DNA from: Sphingobacterium spiritivorum
GTDB taxonomy: Bacteria > Bacteroidota > Bacteroidia > Sphingobacteriales > Sphingobacteriaceae
NCBI RefSeq assembly: GCF_016725325.1
Contig: NZ_CP068083.1
Coordinates: forward strand, 3,410,001-3,474,000
Length of the DNA stretch: 64,000 bases
Direction: 5' to 3'
The notes under the pieces were generated by a model. The model made no database searches. It saw only the letters and a program-made list of their open reading frames with translations, and was not told the DNA's origin. Positions 1 to 9,354 of the stretch are shown here, one piece after another. The translations under genes were made by a program, and so were the position numbers. Numbering within the stretch: position 1 is the stretch's first letter; every line of letters starts with the position of its first letter.

Positions 1-47
1 GCCGTAAAGAAGTTGTGGATTTTATACAGGAACTGATTAATAAATAA
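1..47 (+). CDS. C-terminal tail of an upstream gene (partial)
   Basis: An open frame enters from the left edge (codons start at base 3) and ends at TAA 45-47, giving the tail RKEVVDFIQELINK. It is too short to assign. It reads toward pyrF with a 41-bp gap, so the two may be co-transcribed. Whether it is a real gene end rests only on the open frame and the amphipathic, plausible tail. Confidence 0.45.
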   Translation, partial: RKEVVDFIQELINK

Positions 48-88
48 GATCCTTCCTTACTTTTCAATTTTTACTTTGAATTTTTAAT

Positions 89-922
89 ATGACCAGAGCA
101 GCGCTCATTCAACAAATCAAAACAAAGCGTTCATTTCTGTGTGTAGGTCTGGATACAGATCTGACTAAGATCCCTGAACATTTACTGGATAATGAAGATC
201 CTATCTTTACGTTTAATAAAGCTATTATAGAAGCGACAGAGGATCTTTGCGTAGCGTATAAACCTAATATTGCTTTCTATGAAAGCTATGGAGTAAAGGG
301 TTGGGATTCTCTGCGCAAGACTTGGGAAGCTTTACCTCAGGATTGTTTCAGTATAGCAGATGCCAAGCGTGGAGATATTGGCAATACGTCAAAAATGTAT
401 GCAAGTGCATTTTTCGATCAGCAAAACTCGGGTATGAGCTTTGACTCGATTACTATTGCTCCTTATATGGGTAAAGATTCGGTCACACCATTTTTAGATT
501 TTGAAGGTAAATGGGCTATAGTATTGGCACTTACCTCTAATCCGGGAAGTCTGGATTTTCAGAATTTTACCAATTCCTCCGGAAAACAGTTGTTTGAAGA
601 AGTATTGGATAAAGTAAATACCTGGGGATCGGACGAGCAGATTATGTATGTAGTAGGTGCAACCCGCGGTGAAGGATTTATCAAGATACGTGAGCATGCA
701 CCGGATCATTTTCTGCTTGTACCGGGTGTCGGTGCACAGGGAGGAAGTCTGGAAGATGTCTGTAAATATGGTATGAATAAGGATTGTGGACTACTGGTTA
801 ACAGTACCCGTGGTATTATCTATGCGTCAAATGGAAAAGACTTCGCCGAGCGTGCCAGAGAAGAGGCATTGATTCTTCAGAAAGAGATGGAGCAGCAATT
901 AGTGCTACATGGCATTATTTAA
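89..922 (+). CDS. pyrF: orotidine 5'-phosphate decarboxylase
   Basis: Cytoplasmic enzyme that decarboxylates OMP to UMP, the last step of de novo pyrimidine synthesis. At 277 aa it fits the longer (type 2) OMP decarboxylase family of Bacteroidota. The catalytic motif [11 protein letters not shown] is at residues 91-101, with the expected Asp91/Lys93/Asp96 constellation. The phosphate-binding region near VPGVGAQGG and the later NSTRGI segment are also present. The start is ATG 89; a near-consensus -7 box (TTACTTTG, about 72-79) lies just upstream. A strong terminator follows at 942-976, so pyrF ends its transcription unit. Confidence 0.96.
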   Translation: MTRAALIQQIKTKRSFLCVGLDTDLTKIPEHLLDNEDPIFTFNKAIIEATEDLCVAYKPNIAFYESYGVKGWDSLRKTWEALPQDCFSIADAKRGDIGNTSKMYASAFFDQQNSGMSFDSITIAPYMGKDSVTPFLDFEGKWAIVLALTSNPGSLDFQNFTNSSGKQLFEEVLDKVNTWGSDEQIMYVVGATRGEGFIKIREHAPDHFLLVPGVGAQGGSLEDVCKYGMNKDCGLLVNSTRGIIYASNGKDFAERAREEALILQKEMEQQLVLHGII

Positions 923-941
923 GTTATAAAAGAGTATGCAG

Positions 942-976
942 AAAGCTGCTTTAAAATCTAAAGCAGCTTTTTTTGT
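942..976 (+). terminator. Rho-independent terminator after pyrF
   Basis: A perfect 12-bp stem (942-953 with 959-970, loop AAATC) runs into a T tract. It separates pyrF from guaA. Confidence 0.9.
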
Positions 977-1118
977 ATTTTTCCTTTCTTAAAGAAAAAA
1001 TAAACCCATTCTGCTTTCTGAATATGTTGCTGATAAATATCTCAGCGGTAAACAGATAATTTCAAACTACTTTTGTCGTTATATTGTTTTTATAGAATCA
1101 TATTTCAGTACAAATCCG

Positions 1119-1126
1119 TAACTTTG
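1119..1126 (+). promoter_or_regulatory. -7 box of guaA promoter (TAACTTTG)
   Basis: Exact match to the Bacteroidota -7 consensus TAnnTTTG. Only four bases (GCCC) separate it from the guaA ATG at 1131. A transcription start 4-7 nt after the box would fall at or next to the start codon, so a leaderless or nearly leaderless mRNA is inferred. Confidence 0.65.
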
Positions 1127-1130
1127 GCCC

Positions 1131-2681
1131 ATGCCAGAAAAAATTATTATTCTTGATTTTGGTTCACAGTATACACAGTTGATTGCCAGACGTGTGCGTG
1201 AACTAAGTGTGTATTGCGAAATCCATCCTTTTAATCATCTTCCGGAGTTTGATGAAACAGTAAAAGGTGTTATTTTCTCAGGGAGTCCGTACTCGGTACG
1301 CCAGGAAGATGCACCACAAATAGATTTTAAATCTATTCAGGATCGTTTCCCGTTATTAGGAGTGTGTTACGGAGCACAATATATTGCACAGCAATCCGGA
1401 GGAGATGTATTACCTTCGGAAATCAGAGAGTACGGACGTGCTAATTTACAATTTGTAGATGACGCTAATCCATTATTGGTAGGAGTACCGACACAGTCCC
1501 AGGTCTGGATGTCACATGGAGATACGATCAAAGATGTTCCGGCAAACTTTAAGATTATTGCCAGTACAGATAAAGTAAGAGTAGCAGCTTATCAGGTAGA
1601 AGGTACACAGACTTTCGGTATTCAGTTTCACCCTGAAGTGACACACAGCACTGATGGTCAGGTATTGCTTAAAAACTTTGTGGTTGATATCTGTGGATGC
1701 GAACAGGACTGGACAGCTGATGCTTTTGTAGAAACTACAGTTGCAGACCTTAAAAAACAATTAGGTAATGACCATGTGATTTTAGCACTTTCGGGTGGTG
1801 TCGATTCTACTGTAGCAGGCGTATTATTGCATCAGGCAATCGGTGAAAATCTTCACTGTATTTTCGTGGATCACGGATTACTGCGTAAAGACGAATACGA
1901 GCAGGTGTTGGATTCGTATAAAAATATGGGACTGAATATCAAAGGAATCAATGCTAAAGACTTATTCTATGGCAGATTGGCTGGCATTTCAGAGCCTGAA
2001 CAAAAAAGAAAGATCATTGGTGCTTCCTTTATAGATGTTTTTGATGAAGCGGCAAAAGAGATTCAAAAAGAATTACCTGAAGGAGTAGAGGCTAAATGGT
2101 TGGGACAAGGTACAATCTATCCTGATATCATTGAATCTATATCAGTAAAAGGCCCCTCAGCGACGATCAAATCACATCATAATGTGGGTGGTCTTCCGGA
2201 CTTTATGAAGTTAAAGGTTGTAGAACCACTGAAAACACTTTTCAAGGATGAGGTACGTAAAGTAGGAAAAACATTGAATGTAGATCCGGCTATTCTGGGA
2301 AGACATCCTTTTCCGGGACCGGGACTGGCAATACGCATTCTGGGAGATATTACTCCGGATCGTGTACGTATCTTACAGGAGGCAGACGATATCTACATCC
2401 GTAATCTGAAAGAATCCGGATGGTACGATAAAGTATGGCAGGCAGGAACCATATTCCTTCCGGTGAAATCTGTAGGTGTAATGGGAGACGAGCGTACATA
2501 TGAGCATGTGGTAAGTTTGCGTGCTGTAGGTTCATTGGACGGTATGACTGCAGACTGGATTCACTTGCCATATGATCTTCTGGCAAAAATTTCTAACGAA
2601 ATCATTAATCATGTTAAAGGAATCAACAGAGTTGTATATGATATCAGTTCCAAACCGCCGGCAACGATTGAGTGGGAATAA
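1131..2681 (+). CDS. guaA: GMP synthase (glutamine-hydrolysing)
   Basis: Converts XMP to GMP with ATP and glutamine in purine synthesis. The N-terminal class I glutamine amidotransferase domain spans about residues 1-190. Its nucleophile is Cys79 in GVCYGAQ and the His167/Glu169 pair lies in FHPEV. The ATP-pyrophosphatase domain follows with the PP-loop SGGVDS at 221-226, then the GMPS dimerisation domain with the HPFPGPGL motif and a C-terminal KPPATIEWE. Length (516 aa) is normal for the family. The next gene probably starts inside its 3' end. A -7 promoter box abuts the start codon, so the gene likely has its own leaderless transcript. Confidence 0.98.
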   Translation: MPEKIIILDFGSQYTQLIARRVRELSVYCEIHPFNHLPEFDETVKGVIFSGSPYSVRQEDAPQIDFKSIQDRFPLLGVCYGAQYIAQQSGGDVLPSEIREYGRANLQFVDDANPLLVGVPTQSQVWMSHGDTIKDVPANFKIIASTDKVRVAAYQVEGTQTFGIQFHPEVTHSTDGQVLLKNFVVDICGCEQDWTADAFVETTVADLKKQLGNDHVILALSGGVDSTVAGVLLHQAIGENLHCIFVDHGLLRKDEYEQVLDSYKNMGLNIKGINAKDLFYGRLAGISEPEQKRKIIGASFIDVFDEAAKEIQKELPEGVEAKWLGQGTIYPDIIESISVKGPSATIKSHHNVGGLPDFMKLKVVEPLKTLFKDEVRKVGKTLNVDPAILGRHPFPGPGLAIRILGDITPDRVRILQEADDIYIRNLKESGWYDKVWQAGTIFLPVKSVGVMGDERTYEHVVSLRAVGSLDGMTADWIHLPYDLLAKISNEIINHVKGINRVVYDISSKPPATIEWE

Positions 2682-3924
2682 TTTACTGTTGTTAGCAGCA
2701 CTTTTACTGGCTGTTACATCATGTTCTCCTAAGACTACTGGCGTACTTCGTTCACCTGATTATAAAGGTGGAAATACAGGTGCTGCAACAGAGAAAAAGG
2801 ATAAAGATAAGACTACGGTTAAAGAATTGTCACCGGCAGAGCAAAAGGCGGCAGCAAAAAGGGCTATGGTAAATCAGATAGCCCTGATTCTTCCTTTCCA
2901 GCTGACTTCTGTCAATACCAATCTTTTATCTGAAAATGATGTCAAGCGTGCAGCATTGGCACTGGACTTTTATCAGGGATTTCAGACCGGATTAGATGAT
3001 CTGGCAAAGCAAGGTACTAATTTCACCTTAAATGTGCTGGATTCCCGGGATGATGTAGTACGTACTACAGCTATTGCCAAATCCGATGATGTGCAGTATG
3101 CTTCATTGATTGTAGGTCCTGTTTATCCTAAAGAGATTAAAACTTTCGGTGCAAATTCTGTAAACAGGAAAATTCTGCAGGTATCGCCGCTGGCAGCTAC
3201 TATGCCTACAGAATTTAATAATCCTAACCTTGTGTCACTTACTCCGCCGATACGTGTACATATGCGGGAGATGGCAAAAGAGATTATCAAGGAGTACAAT
3301 ACCGGAGATGTTGTCATTGTCTACAATACCGGAGATGCAGACCACAAACAGTTCCTTACAGGATTTGATACAGAAATAACAGGAGCAAAGAAAAAACTGG
3401 ATGTACGTTCGGTGACGAGCATAGATCAACTGAATCAGTCACTGACACAGACAGGTAAAAATATTATTGTCACAGGTACCACAAGTGCGGTACAGCTTAG
3501 AGCATTATTGAGTAATCTGGATGCTAAAAACCTGGAATCACCTTACAAATTTGCGATTTTCGGACATCCGACATGGGATAAGTTTGACTTTAAGGCATTC
3601 AGTAATGTTGATGACTATTCGATAACGATCAGTTCTTCATTTGTACTTTCTTCGTATTCATCTGCCGTGCGTAAATTTAAGACAACATATAAGGATACTT
3701 ATGGAGTAGAGCCATCAGAATATTCATTTAAAGGGTATGATGCCGCTCAATACTTTGGAAGACTGATTGCCAAATATGGTAAAGATTACGCCACACATGT
3801 AGAAAGTGAAGAATTTGACGGATTGTCTAACTCCTTTAAATTCCAGTATAATGCTGCATGGGGATATGTCAACAATGCTGTTGGTTTCTTAGTGTACCGT
3901 AATGGTGCATTTCAATCAAAATAA
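2638..3924 (+). CDS. periplasmic-binding-protein-like lipoprotein
   Basis: Lipoprotein of about 428 aa: Arg-rich n-region, Leu/Ala-rich core and lipobox TSC (Cys29 from this start). The mature part resembles type-1 periplasmic binding proteins (the fold of LivJ and LpoA-like PBP activators): a first lobe opening with IALILPFQL, an [10 protein letters not shown] segment and a repeated alpha/beta pattern. No transport genes adjoin it, so a sensor or cell-wall role is as likely as solute uptake. The frame is open from 2572, inside guaA. ATG 2638 gives a sound signal peptide and a 44-bp overlap with guaA; TTG 2668 would reduce the overlap to 14 bp. The family call is fairly sure; the function is unknown. 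Confidence 0.75.
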   Translation: MISVPNRRQRLSGNNLLLLAALLLAVTSCSPKTTGVLRSPDYKGGNTGAATEKKDKDKTTVKELSPAEQKAAAKRAMVNQIALILPFQLTSVNTNLLSENDVKRAALALDFYQGFQTGLDDLAKQGTNFTLNVLDSRDDVVRTTAIAKSDDVQYASLIVGPVYPKEIKTFGANSVNRKILQVSPLAATMPTEFNNPNLVSLTPPIRVHMREMAKEIIKEYNTGDVVIVYNTGDADHKQFLTGFDTEITGAKKKLDVRSVTSIDQLNQSLTQTGKNIIVTGTTSAVQLRALLSNLDAKNLESPYKFAIFGHPTWDKFDFKAFSNVDDYSITISSSFVLSSYSSAVRKFKTTYKDTYGVEPSEYSFKGYDAAQYFGRLIAKYGKDYATHVESEEFDGLSNSFKFQYNAAWGYVNNAVGFLVYRNGAFQSK

Positions 3925-3948
3925 TAACCCTTACTATTGGGTAAGCTA

Positions 3949-5121
3949 ATGGAGGTCAACGAAAGACGTATAGGGCAGCAAATTCGCAATTTTGAACGTG
4001 CGCTGTCTTCATATCCGAATAAAGAACCGTTCTCAAGGTTTTTAACACAGTTTTTTAAAGATAACAAGCAGATGGGGTCATCCGATAGACGGATGACTTC
4101 CAGGCTTTGCTATAACTTTTTCAGGTTAGGTAAAGCAGCGTCACAACTTTCGGTTACAGATCGGGTTGTGCTTGCTGAATTTCTGTGTGAAACAGAAAGT
4201 ACGGTCGTTTCTTATTACAAACCTGACTGGACTTCACGATTAGGAGATTCTGTTTCCGATAAGATCGATTTTTTGGTTAGCCAGGATTTGATAAACCGCT
4301 CAGACCTCTTTCCTTTTCAACAACATTTGTCAGCTCCTATTGATACAGAGCTGTTCCTGCAAAGTCAACTGGTGCAACCGGATCTGTTTATCCGATTGAA
4401 AAGAGGATCAGAAGCTAAAGTAAAACATATCCTTACAGAAGCAGGAGTTGCATTTGAGAATGTTCGTCCACAGACATTAGCCTTACGTAACGGAACAAAT
4501 CTGCAGCAGTTGAAAGGATTATCCGGACTTTATGAAGTACAGGATCTGTCTTCCCAAAAGACGATTGATCTGATAGAAGCAAAAGATGGTGAAAGCTGGT
4601 GGGACGCCTGTGCCGCATCGGGAGGAAAGGCTCTTCTTTTTCTGGATAAATATCCATCCGTAAAATTACTGGTGTCTGATATCCGTATGAGTATACTCCG
4701 TAATCTGGATGAGCGTTTTGATTTGGCCGGAATCAAAAATTACCGTAAAAAGGTTATTGATCTTACACATGATCCGTTAACGGTACTTAATAAGGAGTTG
4801 TTTGATGGCATCATTCTGGATGCGCCCTGTTCCGGTTCCGGTACATGGGGAAGAACACCGGAGATGATATCGCAGTTTAAGGAATCCACTATCGCTAATT
4901 TCTCCGTACTGCAACGTCAGATTGCGAAGAATGTATTACGTCACCTCAAAACGGGTAAAACCTTGTTATATATCACCTGTTCTGTTTTTAAAGAAGAGAA
5001 TGAGGACGTCGTTAACTTTATCTGTGAACATCTGGGCTGTGAGCTCGAGGAAATGGTTACATTGAAGGGGTACGAACAGCAGGCCGACACCATGTTTGCG
5101 GCCCGGTTACGTAAAAAGTAA
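3949..5121 (+). CDS. RsmB/NOP-family RNA m5C methyltransferase
   Basis: Probable SAM-dependent 5-methylcytosine methyltransferase acting on rRNA or tRNA. The N-terminal part (about residues 1-150) is helical. The C-terminal Rossmann domain has the SAM-binding region around WDACAASGGK, motif IV DAPCSGSGTWG with one catalytic Cys, and motif VI YITCSVFKEEN with the second Cys. Two cysteines are the hallmark of this family. At about 390 aa it lacks the long NusB-like N-terminus of E. coli RsmB (429 aa), so the exact target is open. ATG 3949 is preferred over an in-frame TTG at 3937. Confidence 0.88.
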   Translation: MEVNERRIGQQIRNFERALSSYPNKEPFSRFLTQFFKDNKQMGSSDRRMTSRLCYNFFRLGKAASQLSVTDRVVLAEFLCETESTVVSYYKPDWTSRLGDSVSDKIDFLVSQDLINRSDLFPFQQHLSAPIDTELFLQSQLVQPDLFIRLKRGSEAKVKHILTEAGVAFENVRPQTLALRNGTNLQQLKGLSGLYEVQDLSSQKTIDLIEAKDGESWWDACAASGGKALLFLDKYPSVKLLVSDIRMSILRNLDERFDLAGIKNYRKKVIDLTHDPLTVLNKELFDGIILDAPCSGSGTWGRTPEMISQFKESTIANFSVLQRQIAKNVLRHLKTGKTLLYITCSVFKEENEDVVNFICEHLGCELEEMVTLKGYEQQADTMFAARLRKK

Positions 5122-5122
5122 C

Positions 5123-5596
5123 TTATTCTGCTTTTCCCGGAATCACCATGACCGGACATAATGATTTGCGTATTACACCTTCAGATACACTTCCTGAAAT
5201 AAAATGATCAAATCCTGTACGGCCATTTGAGCCCATTATAATCAGATCAGCAGCCCATTCCTGTGCTACAGAGAGGATTTCCTGTTTGACAGAGCCCACC
5301 TTGTTGAACACAAAAACTTCATTCGCTTCTTCAAATTCCCGGCTTATTCTTTCCAGAAATTCCTGAGCTGATTTTTCCTGTATCTCCGTAACTTCAGGTA
5401 CAATAATCGGTTGTTGTCCCAAAAGCGGATCTGCGCCATAGCTCGCTGGTGTCGCGGGTGGAACTACTGTAACTAAAGCAATAGAAGTTTTTAATAATTT
5501 AGTAACTTCTTTTGCATACTCAATAGCTTTTAATGAGCAAGGACTATCGTCGATCGCTACAAGAACACGTTGGAATTTTGGATGTACTGTAGTCAT
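5123..5596 (-). CDS. universal stress protein (UspA family, ATP-binding type)
   Basis: Single-domain Usp of 157 aa. It opens with the typical beta1 segment RVLVAIDDS and ends with the nucleotide loop GSNG-x9-GS (G-x2-G-x9-G-S/T), which marks the ATP-binding (MJ0577-like) subclass. It probably acts as a dimeric cytoplasmic stress or energy sensor. The frame stays open upstream to 5692, but start 5596 fits the family N-terminus. A -7 box (TATGTTTG on the minus strand, 5690-5697) would give a leader of about 90 nt. It converges with the methyltransferase gene with almost no gap. Confidence 0.9.
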   Translation of the reverse strand: MTTVHPKFQRVLVAIDDSPCSLKAIEYAKEVTKLLKTSIALVTVVPPATPASYGADPLLGQQPIIVPEVTEIQEKSAQEFLERISREFEEANEVFVFNKVGSVKQEILSVAQEWAADLIIMGSNGRTGFDHFISGSVSEGVIRKSLCPVMVIPGKAE

Positions 5597-5689
5597 AATA
5601 TTTCGTTTTAAAGGATTATCTTCGTAGGAATAAAACATATGAAATAAGCATTTTGTTTCATATCTATATAATTTGTTTTTAGCAATGAA

Positions 5690-5697
5690 CAAACATA
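5690..5697 (-). promoter_or_regulatory. -7 promoter box for the Usp gene
   Basis: TATGTTTG on the minus strand matches TAnnTTTG exactly. A start of transcription near 5685 would leave about 90 nt of 5' UTR before ATG 5596. No good -33 TTG was seen at the usual spacing. Confidence 0.45.
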
Positions 5698-5754
5698 GAT
5701 ATACGGTATCAAGATAACTGTATGTTTAGTACTGTTCTACAGACTATTGATATT

Positions 5755-6528
5755 ATGGCTTTTGGAATCTGTAATCTTTCTATTGTACCCTTGAGGGCAG
5801 AAGCTGCACATCGCAGTGAAATGGTATCACAATTATTGTTTGGAGAATGCTTTGAGGTTCTGGAAGAAACCGCAGACTGGGCATATATAAAAACAGACCT
5901 CGATAGCTATGAGGGCTGGTTACAGTTGGGGCAGTTTGCCTATGTCTCAATAGAGGAGTACAGCTCACATTATTCTTCAAAACGTCTGTTGGTGGGACTA
6001 TCAGGGGCTTATGCTGTTTCAGGCTTTGTACGCATACAATTAGTACATGGCACTTACGTGTATACCGGTCAGGATAATACAATGAAAATCGGTGCTGTGA
6101 ACTATAATATTGAAGGTGATGTATTTGAACCGGATACGAATTCCTTCGGGACAGAAATAGCCGCAATATCCCGTGCATACGAAGCCGTTCCGTATCTGTG
6201 GGGAGGGCGTTCAAAGGCTGGTATAGATTGCTCCGGGTTCTCGCAATTAATGTACAGACATTTTAATCTGCAATTGCCCAGAGATGCATATCAACAGGCT
6301 GAACAGGGGAATACTGTAGATTTTCTTCCTGAAATAAAAGCCGGAGATCTGGCCTATTTTGATAATGCAGAAGGGCGAATTACTCATGTCGGTATTATGT
6401 TGGATAGTGAACGTATTATTCATGCCTCTGCCAAAATAAGAATTGATAAGATGGATTCTGAAGGGATTTTTAATAAGGACTGGAATAAATACACGCACAG
6501 GCTGCGCATTGTAAAACGATATATATAA
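5755..6528 (+). CDS. SH3 domain / NlpC-P60 cell-wall peptidase
   Basis: Cysteine peptidase of 257 aa predicted to cleave peptidoglycan stem peptides (gamma-D-Glu-diaminopimelate type). Residues 1-120 form bacterial SH3-like modules for wall binding. The NlpC/P60 domain has Cys159 in DCSGF, His211 in THVGI and His223 in IIHAS, a complete catalytic triad. No signal peptide is obvious, which is common for this Bacteroidota group. Start ATG 5755 is chosen over 5722 because the SH3 fold begins right after it. It is divergent from the Usp gene. A very long hairpin begins at its stop codon. Confidence 0.9.
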   Translation: MAFGICNLSIVPLRAEAAHRSEMVSQLLFGECFEVLEETADWAYIKTDLDSYEGWLQLGQFAYVSIEEYSSHYSSKRLLVGLSGAYAVSGFVRIQLVHGTYVYTGQDNTMKIGAVNYNIEGDVFEPDTNSFGTEIAAISRAYEAVPYLWGGRSKAGIDCSGFSQLMYRHFNLQLPRDAYQQAEQGNTVDFLPEIKAGDLAYFDNAEGRITHVGIMLDSERIIHASAKIRIDKMDSEGIFNKDWNKYTHRLRIVKRYI

Positions 6529-6589
6529 CATTATTATCATTAAAATCAGTGATAAATGAATTTATCACTGATTTTAATGATAATAATGT
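6528..6589. repeat. 29-bp perfect inverted repeat after the NlpC/P60 gene
   Basis: Bases 6528-6556 and 6561-6589 are exact reverse complements around the 4-nt loop TGAA. The left arm begins on the last base of the stop codon. There is no T tract directly after it, so it is not a textbook terminator. It could end transcription, protect the mRNA 3' end, or be a mobile palindrome. Confidence 0.95.
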
Positions 6590-6644
6590 TTAGTACAATA
6601 AATAATCAGGAATTTTTATTTAAAAATTACATCATTTGACTGGA

Positions 6645-7271
6645 ATGAATTTTAAAATTATAGTGCCTTTTCTTCTTACGGGTATTTGCTTTTTAGCAGG
6701 GTGCCAATCTAACAGTAATATTAAGAATACAAGTCAATCGGATACGGCTGTTGCCTTAAAAGCAGATTCAATAGCTAAAAAGGATACGATAGCAACTGCA
6801 GTAGATGACTGCATCTTCGACAATGATATGAAACGATTGACAAAGGATGCTGTCTTGGAATTTGATCCTGCTCTCAAAGGTAGCTGGGATACCACTACTC
6901 ATCAGCTTACTGTCAACCTGCGTAATGGCGACCGTCTGCAACTGATGATTGGAGGTTGCAATCATTTTATATATGATGCTTATCTGGAAACAGATATTCC
7001 ATTTGAAAATACATCCGAATTGCTCCAAAAAATGGTTTGGATTACCTCTTCATTTTTCGGAAAAGGTTATGGCGAAGATTATCAGCGAATAGTAGATAAC
7101 AAGCAATACAAACTGAGCAGAACGGAAATAGATGACAATAAGGATACTGTGCATTATTATGAGATTACCGCACCTTCTCCGGAAGTGGACAACATGATCA
7201 GAGAAGGCTTTTATTTATATGATAAAGGGCGTACAGGTGCAGCAATACATGTTTCGTTTTATATGAATTAA
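6645..7271 (+). CDS. uncharacterised lipoprotein
   Basis: A 208-aa protein with a clear lipoprotein signal (hydrophobic stretch, then LAGC), so it is probably anchored in an outer membrane leaflet facing the periplasm or surface. After a Ser/Thr/Asp-rich linker comes a globular region of about 150 residues with Cys in DDCIFD and GGCNH that may pair. No known domain recognised. ATG 6645 is chosen over TTG 6636 because it places the signal normally. It lies between the long hairpin and the TPR gene. Confidence 0.75.
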   Translation: MNFKIIVPFLLTGICFLAGCQSNSNIKNTSQSDTAVALKADSIAKKDTIATAVDDCIFDNDMKRLTKDAVLEFDPALKGSWDTTTHQLTVNLRNGDRLQLMIGGCNHFIYDAYLETDIPFENTSELLQKMVWITSSFFGKGYGEDYQRIVDNKQYKLSRTEIDDNKDTVHYYEITAPSPEVDNMIREGFYLYDKGRTGAAIHVSFYMN

Positions 7272-7295
7272 GAGCTTTCTTACAAAAGTTTTGAG

Positions 7296-7303
7296 TATTT
7301 TTG
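7296..7303 (+). promoter_or_regulatory. -7 promoter box of the TPR gene (TATTTTTG)
   Basis: Exact TAnnTTTG match ending four bases (AAGT) before ATG 7308. This predicts a leaderless or nearly leaderless mRNA. No clear -33 element at the expected spacing. Confidence 0.5.
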
Positions 7304-7307
7304 AAGT

Positions 7308-8387
7308 ATGGATAACCTGGATGATCAAATTTTAAGATTGAAAAAACAATTCAAGCATTTAGGTCTGGATCAGAATATATCTTTTCTCCTGACGGGTTTA
7401 TATTTGTTTCCTCTACCTGAAAACAAAAGAGAATATCGTATTAGCATGGTTGATTCTCCTGCGATTTCTCTGGCGGTATCAGCTATAAACTGTTATACCA
7501 AAGACGATCTGGAAGGAGCACATGGTTACTATACAAAAGGAATTGAGGAATTTGCTGAACAGCCTTTTTTTCATGCTTGCCGCAGTTTGTTGAATTCTCT
7601 GATGGGAGACGATGAGGGTGCTTTTTATGATTATCAGGTGGCTAAAAAACTTGATTTCAATTATTATTCCTTTTTTGAGTGGCTGGAGCAACGTGAATTC
7701 GAACACGAACATCTTGATAATAATGATCAGCTGAGCGAACTGAATCTACTGGTCAAACAGGAACCTTCTAAAGTCAATCATTTGATCAACAGAGCACTGG
7801 AGAAAGTATATTCATTCTCGTATTGGGGAGCTTTGGACGACTATACACTTGCCATTTCCTTACAACCTGAACTTGCTGAATTATATGTATATCGGGGAGC
7901 ATTGCAGACCCGGCTTTTGCGCTATGACGATGCTTTATTCGATTTTGACAAGGCAATTTTATTAGCACCGGATAATTTTCAGGCGTATATATATCGGGCT
8001 AAATTATTTGTAGCAATTGGAATGAGTGAACTGGCTTTAGAAGATTTCAGGTATGCGGAAAATCTGCAGCATAATAATGCTGTTGTTTTTGAAGAGCGTG
8101 CAACCCTGTATGAAAAGACTGGAAATCTGCAATTAGCTAAACTGGATTATGACCGATGGATCAGTCTCACAGAAGAAGATTTTTATCCCTATACCTTACG
8201 TGCAGAGCTGCTGGAGAAAATGGAAGATTGGGTAGGGGCTTTGCAGGATTATGATCATGCTATACGTCTCAATCCGCATTATTCTGATCTGTACCAATAC
8301 CGGGCGTCCGTGAAAGAAAAGCTGGGAGATGAAGAAGGGGCACGTATAGATCTCAGGAAATTTGAAGAATTAGAGCAGGAAGGTTAA
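7308..8387 (+). CDS. tetratricopeptide-repeat protein
   Basis: A 359-aa protein with no signal peptide, so cytoplasmic. From about residue 155 on it carries successive TPR units, seen as repeated A-x-x-D-Y/F-x-x-A-I-x-L-x-P patterns (ALDDYTLAISLQP, ALFDFDKAILLAP, ALQDYDHAIRLNP). The N-terminal 150 residues hold weaker repeats. TPR arrays bind partner proteins; no partner can be named. A bidirectional terminator follows. Confidence 0.88.
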   Translation: MDNLDDQILRLKKQFKHLGLDQNISFLLTGLYLFPLPENKREYRISMVDSPAISLAVSAINCYTKDDLEGAHGYYTKGIEEFAEQPFFHACRSLLNSLMGDDEGAFYDYQVAKKLDFNYYSFFEWLEQREFEHEHLDNNDQLSELNLLVKQEPSKVNHLINRALEKVYSFSYWGALDDYTLAISLQPELAELYVYRGALQTRLLRYDDALFDFDKAILLAPDNFQAYIYRAKLFVAIGMSELALEDFRYAENLQHNNAVVFEERATLYEKTGNLQLAKLDYDRWISLTEEDFYPYTLRAELLEKMEDWVGALQDYDHAIRLNPHYSDLYQYRASVKEKLGDEEGARIDLRKFEELEQEG

Positions 8388-8400
8388 TCGAACTTCCAGT

Positions 8401-8447
8401 ATACAAAAAAATCCTTGCTTGAGAATACAGCAAGGATTTTTTTGTAT
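8401..8447. terminator. bidirectional terminator
   Basis: Perfect 19-bp stem (8401-8419 with 8429-8447), A-rich on the left and T-rich on the right, between the convergent TPR and DUF72 genes. It can serve both strands. Confidence 0.92.
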
Positions 8448-8472
8448 CAGCACCATTTGGCTAATAATAGCA

Positions 8473-9351
8473 TTAAAATAATTCGTTCTTTCGGGGACTG
8501 CGGATATCCAGATCAAAGGTATCATTCAGTTTTTTGATAAAATGATTGGCGAGAAGGGGAGATTCCACTTCAATATTTTGATGAATAAAGAAATACAATT
8601 TCTCTAATCCTGCTGAACGCCACTTTTTGATCACCTCTATCCATTCATCCAGTCTGCTGTAATCACTGCTGTGATTGGCTCCTACATATCGGATAAATGC
8701 TGTAGGTGTGGTCATTCGCATATGCAACATATCTCTTCTCCCTGCAGTATCGACCAATACATTGGATACCTGATATTGCTGTAAAGTCTTGTAAAGTTTC
8801 TCCCGCACTTCCGGATCTGAAAACCATTCCGCATTACGCACCTCGACAGCCAGAGGAATACCCTTCGGAAATTCACGGACAAAATCTTCCAGACGCTGAA
8901 AATCTTTCGGCTTGAAATTATCAATCATCTGCAGGAAAACCATGCCCAGTTTTTCTTCAAACAGTGCAACAGCATCTGTAAAGGCGGTTACTTTCTCACT
9001 GGTGTTAAGCAATCTGCTGTAATGACTGATGGATTGCGGAATTTTTGGAAAGAATTTAAAATCTGCAGGAGTTTTTTCTTTCCATGTCTCCACCTGTTCT
9101 TTTGAAGGAGAGTTGTAAAAAGTAGCATTAAGCTCAATGCTGTTAAATTGAGTAGAATAGTACGCTAATTCGTCTTTTGTACCACGTGGATAGAAGCCTT
9201 TCAGATCTGTTTTATTCCATTTTGCACAACCAATATACACTTCAAATGGCTTGCTGTTATCTCCCTTACTCAATACTTCCAGTGTTTCAGGAGGAGTAGA
9301 AGGAAGAGAAAAATCTATATCTTCCGGATTATTTACCTGACCAAATTTCAT
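8473..9351 (-). CDS. DUF72 (YecE-like) protein
   Basis: A 292-aa member of the DUF72/COG1801 family, a TIM-barrel-like cytoplasmic protein of unsettled function. Typical segments are visible: YIGCAKWN near the N-terminus, then a Tyr-x-x-x-F-N-x-I-E-L-N segment followed by TFY. An FPKIPQSISH segment and AVEVRNAEWF follow. It lies 3 bp after the MFS gene on the same strand, so the two are probably one transcript. Confidence 0.9.
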   Translation of the reverse strand: MKFGQVNNPEDIDFSLPSTPPETLEVLSKGDNSKPFEVYIGCAKWNKTDLKGFYPRGTKDELAYYSTQFNSIELNATFYNSPSKEQVETWKEKTPADFKFFPKIPQSISHYSRLLNTSEKVTAFTDAVALFEEKLGMVFLQMIDNFKPKDFQRLEDFVREFPKGIPLAVEVRNAEWFSDPEVREKLYKTLQQYQVSNVLVDTAGRRDMLHMRMTTPTAFIRYVGANHSSDYSRLDEWIEVIKKWRSAGLEKLYFFIHQNIEVESPLLANHFIKKLNDTFDLDIRSPRKNELF

Positions 9352-9354
9352 ATG

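Noticed and set aside
2572..2640. Longer N-terminus for the periplasmic-binding-like lipoprotein, starting inside guaA at 2572
   Set aside because: It would bury the lipoprotein signal 50 residues in; ATG 2638 or TTG 2668 place the Cys normally.
5597..5692. N-terminal extension of the universal stress protein
   Set aside because: The family begins just before RVLVAIDDS, and the extension reads like a 5' leader downstream of a promoter box.
6528..6589. Long inverted repeat as a plain Rho-independent terminator
   Set aside because: No T tract follows the stem; kept as a separate repeat.
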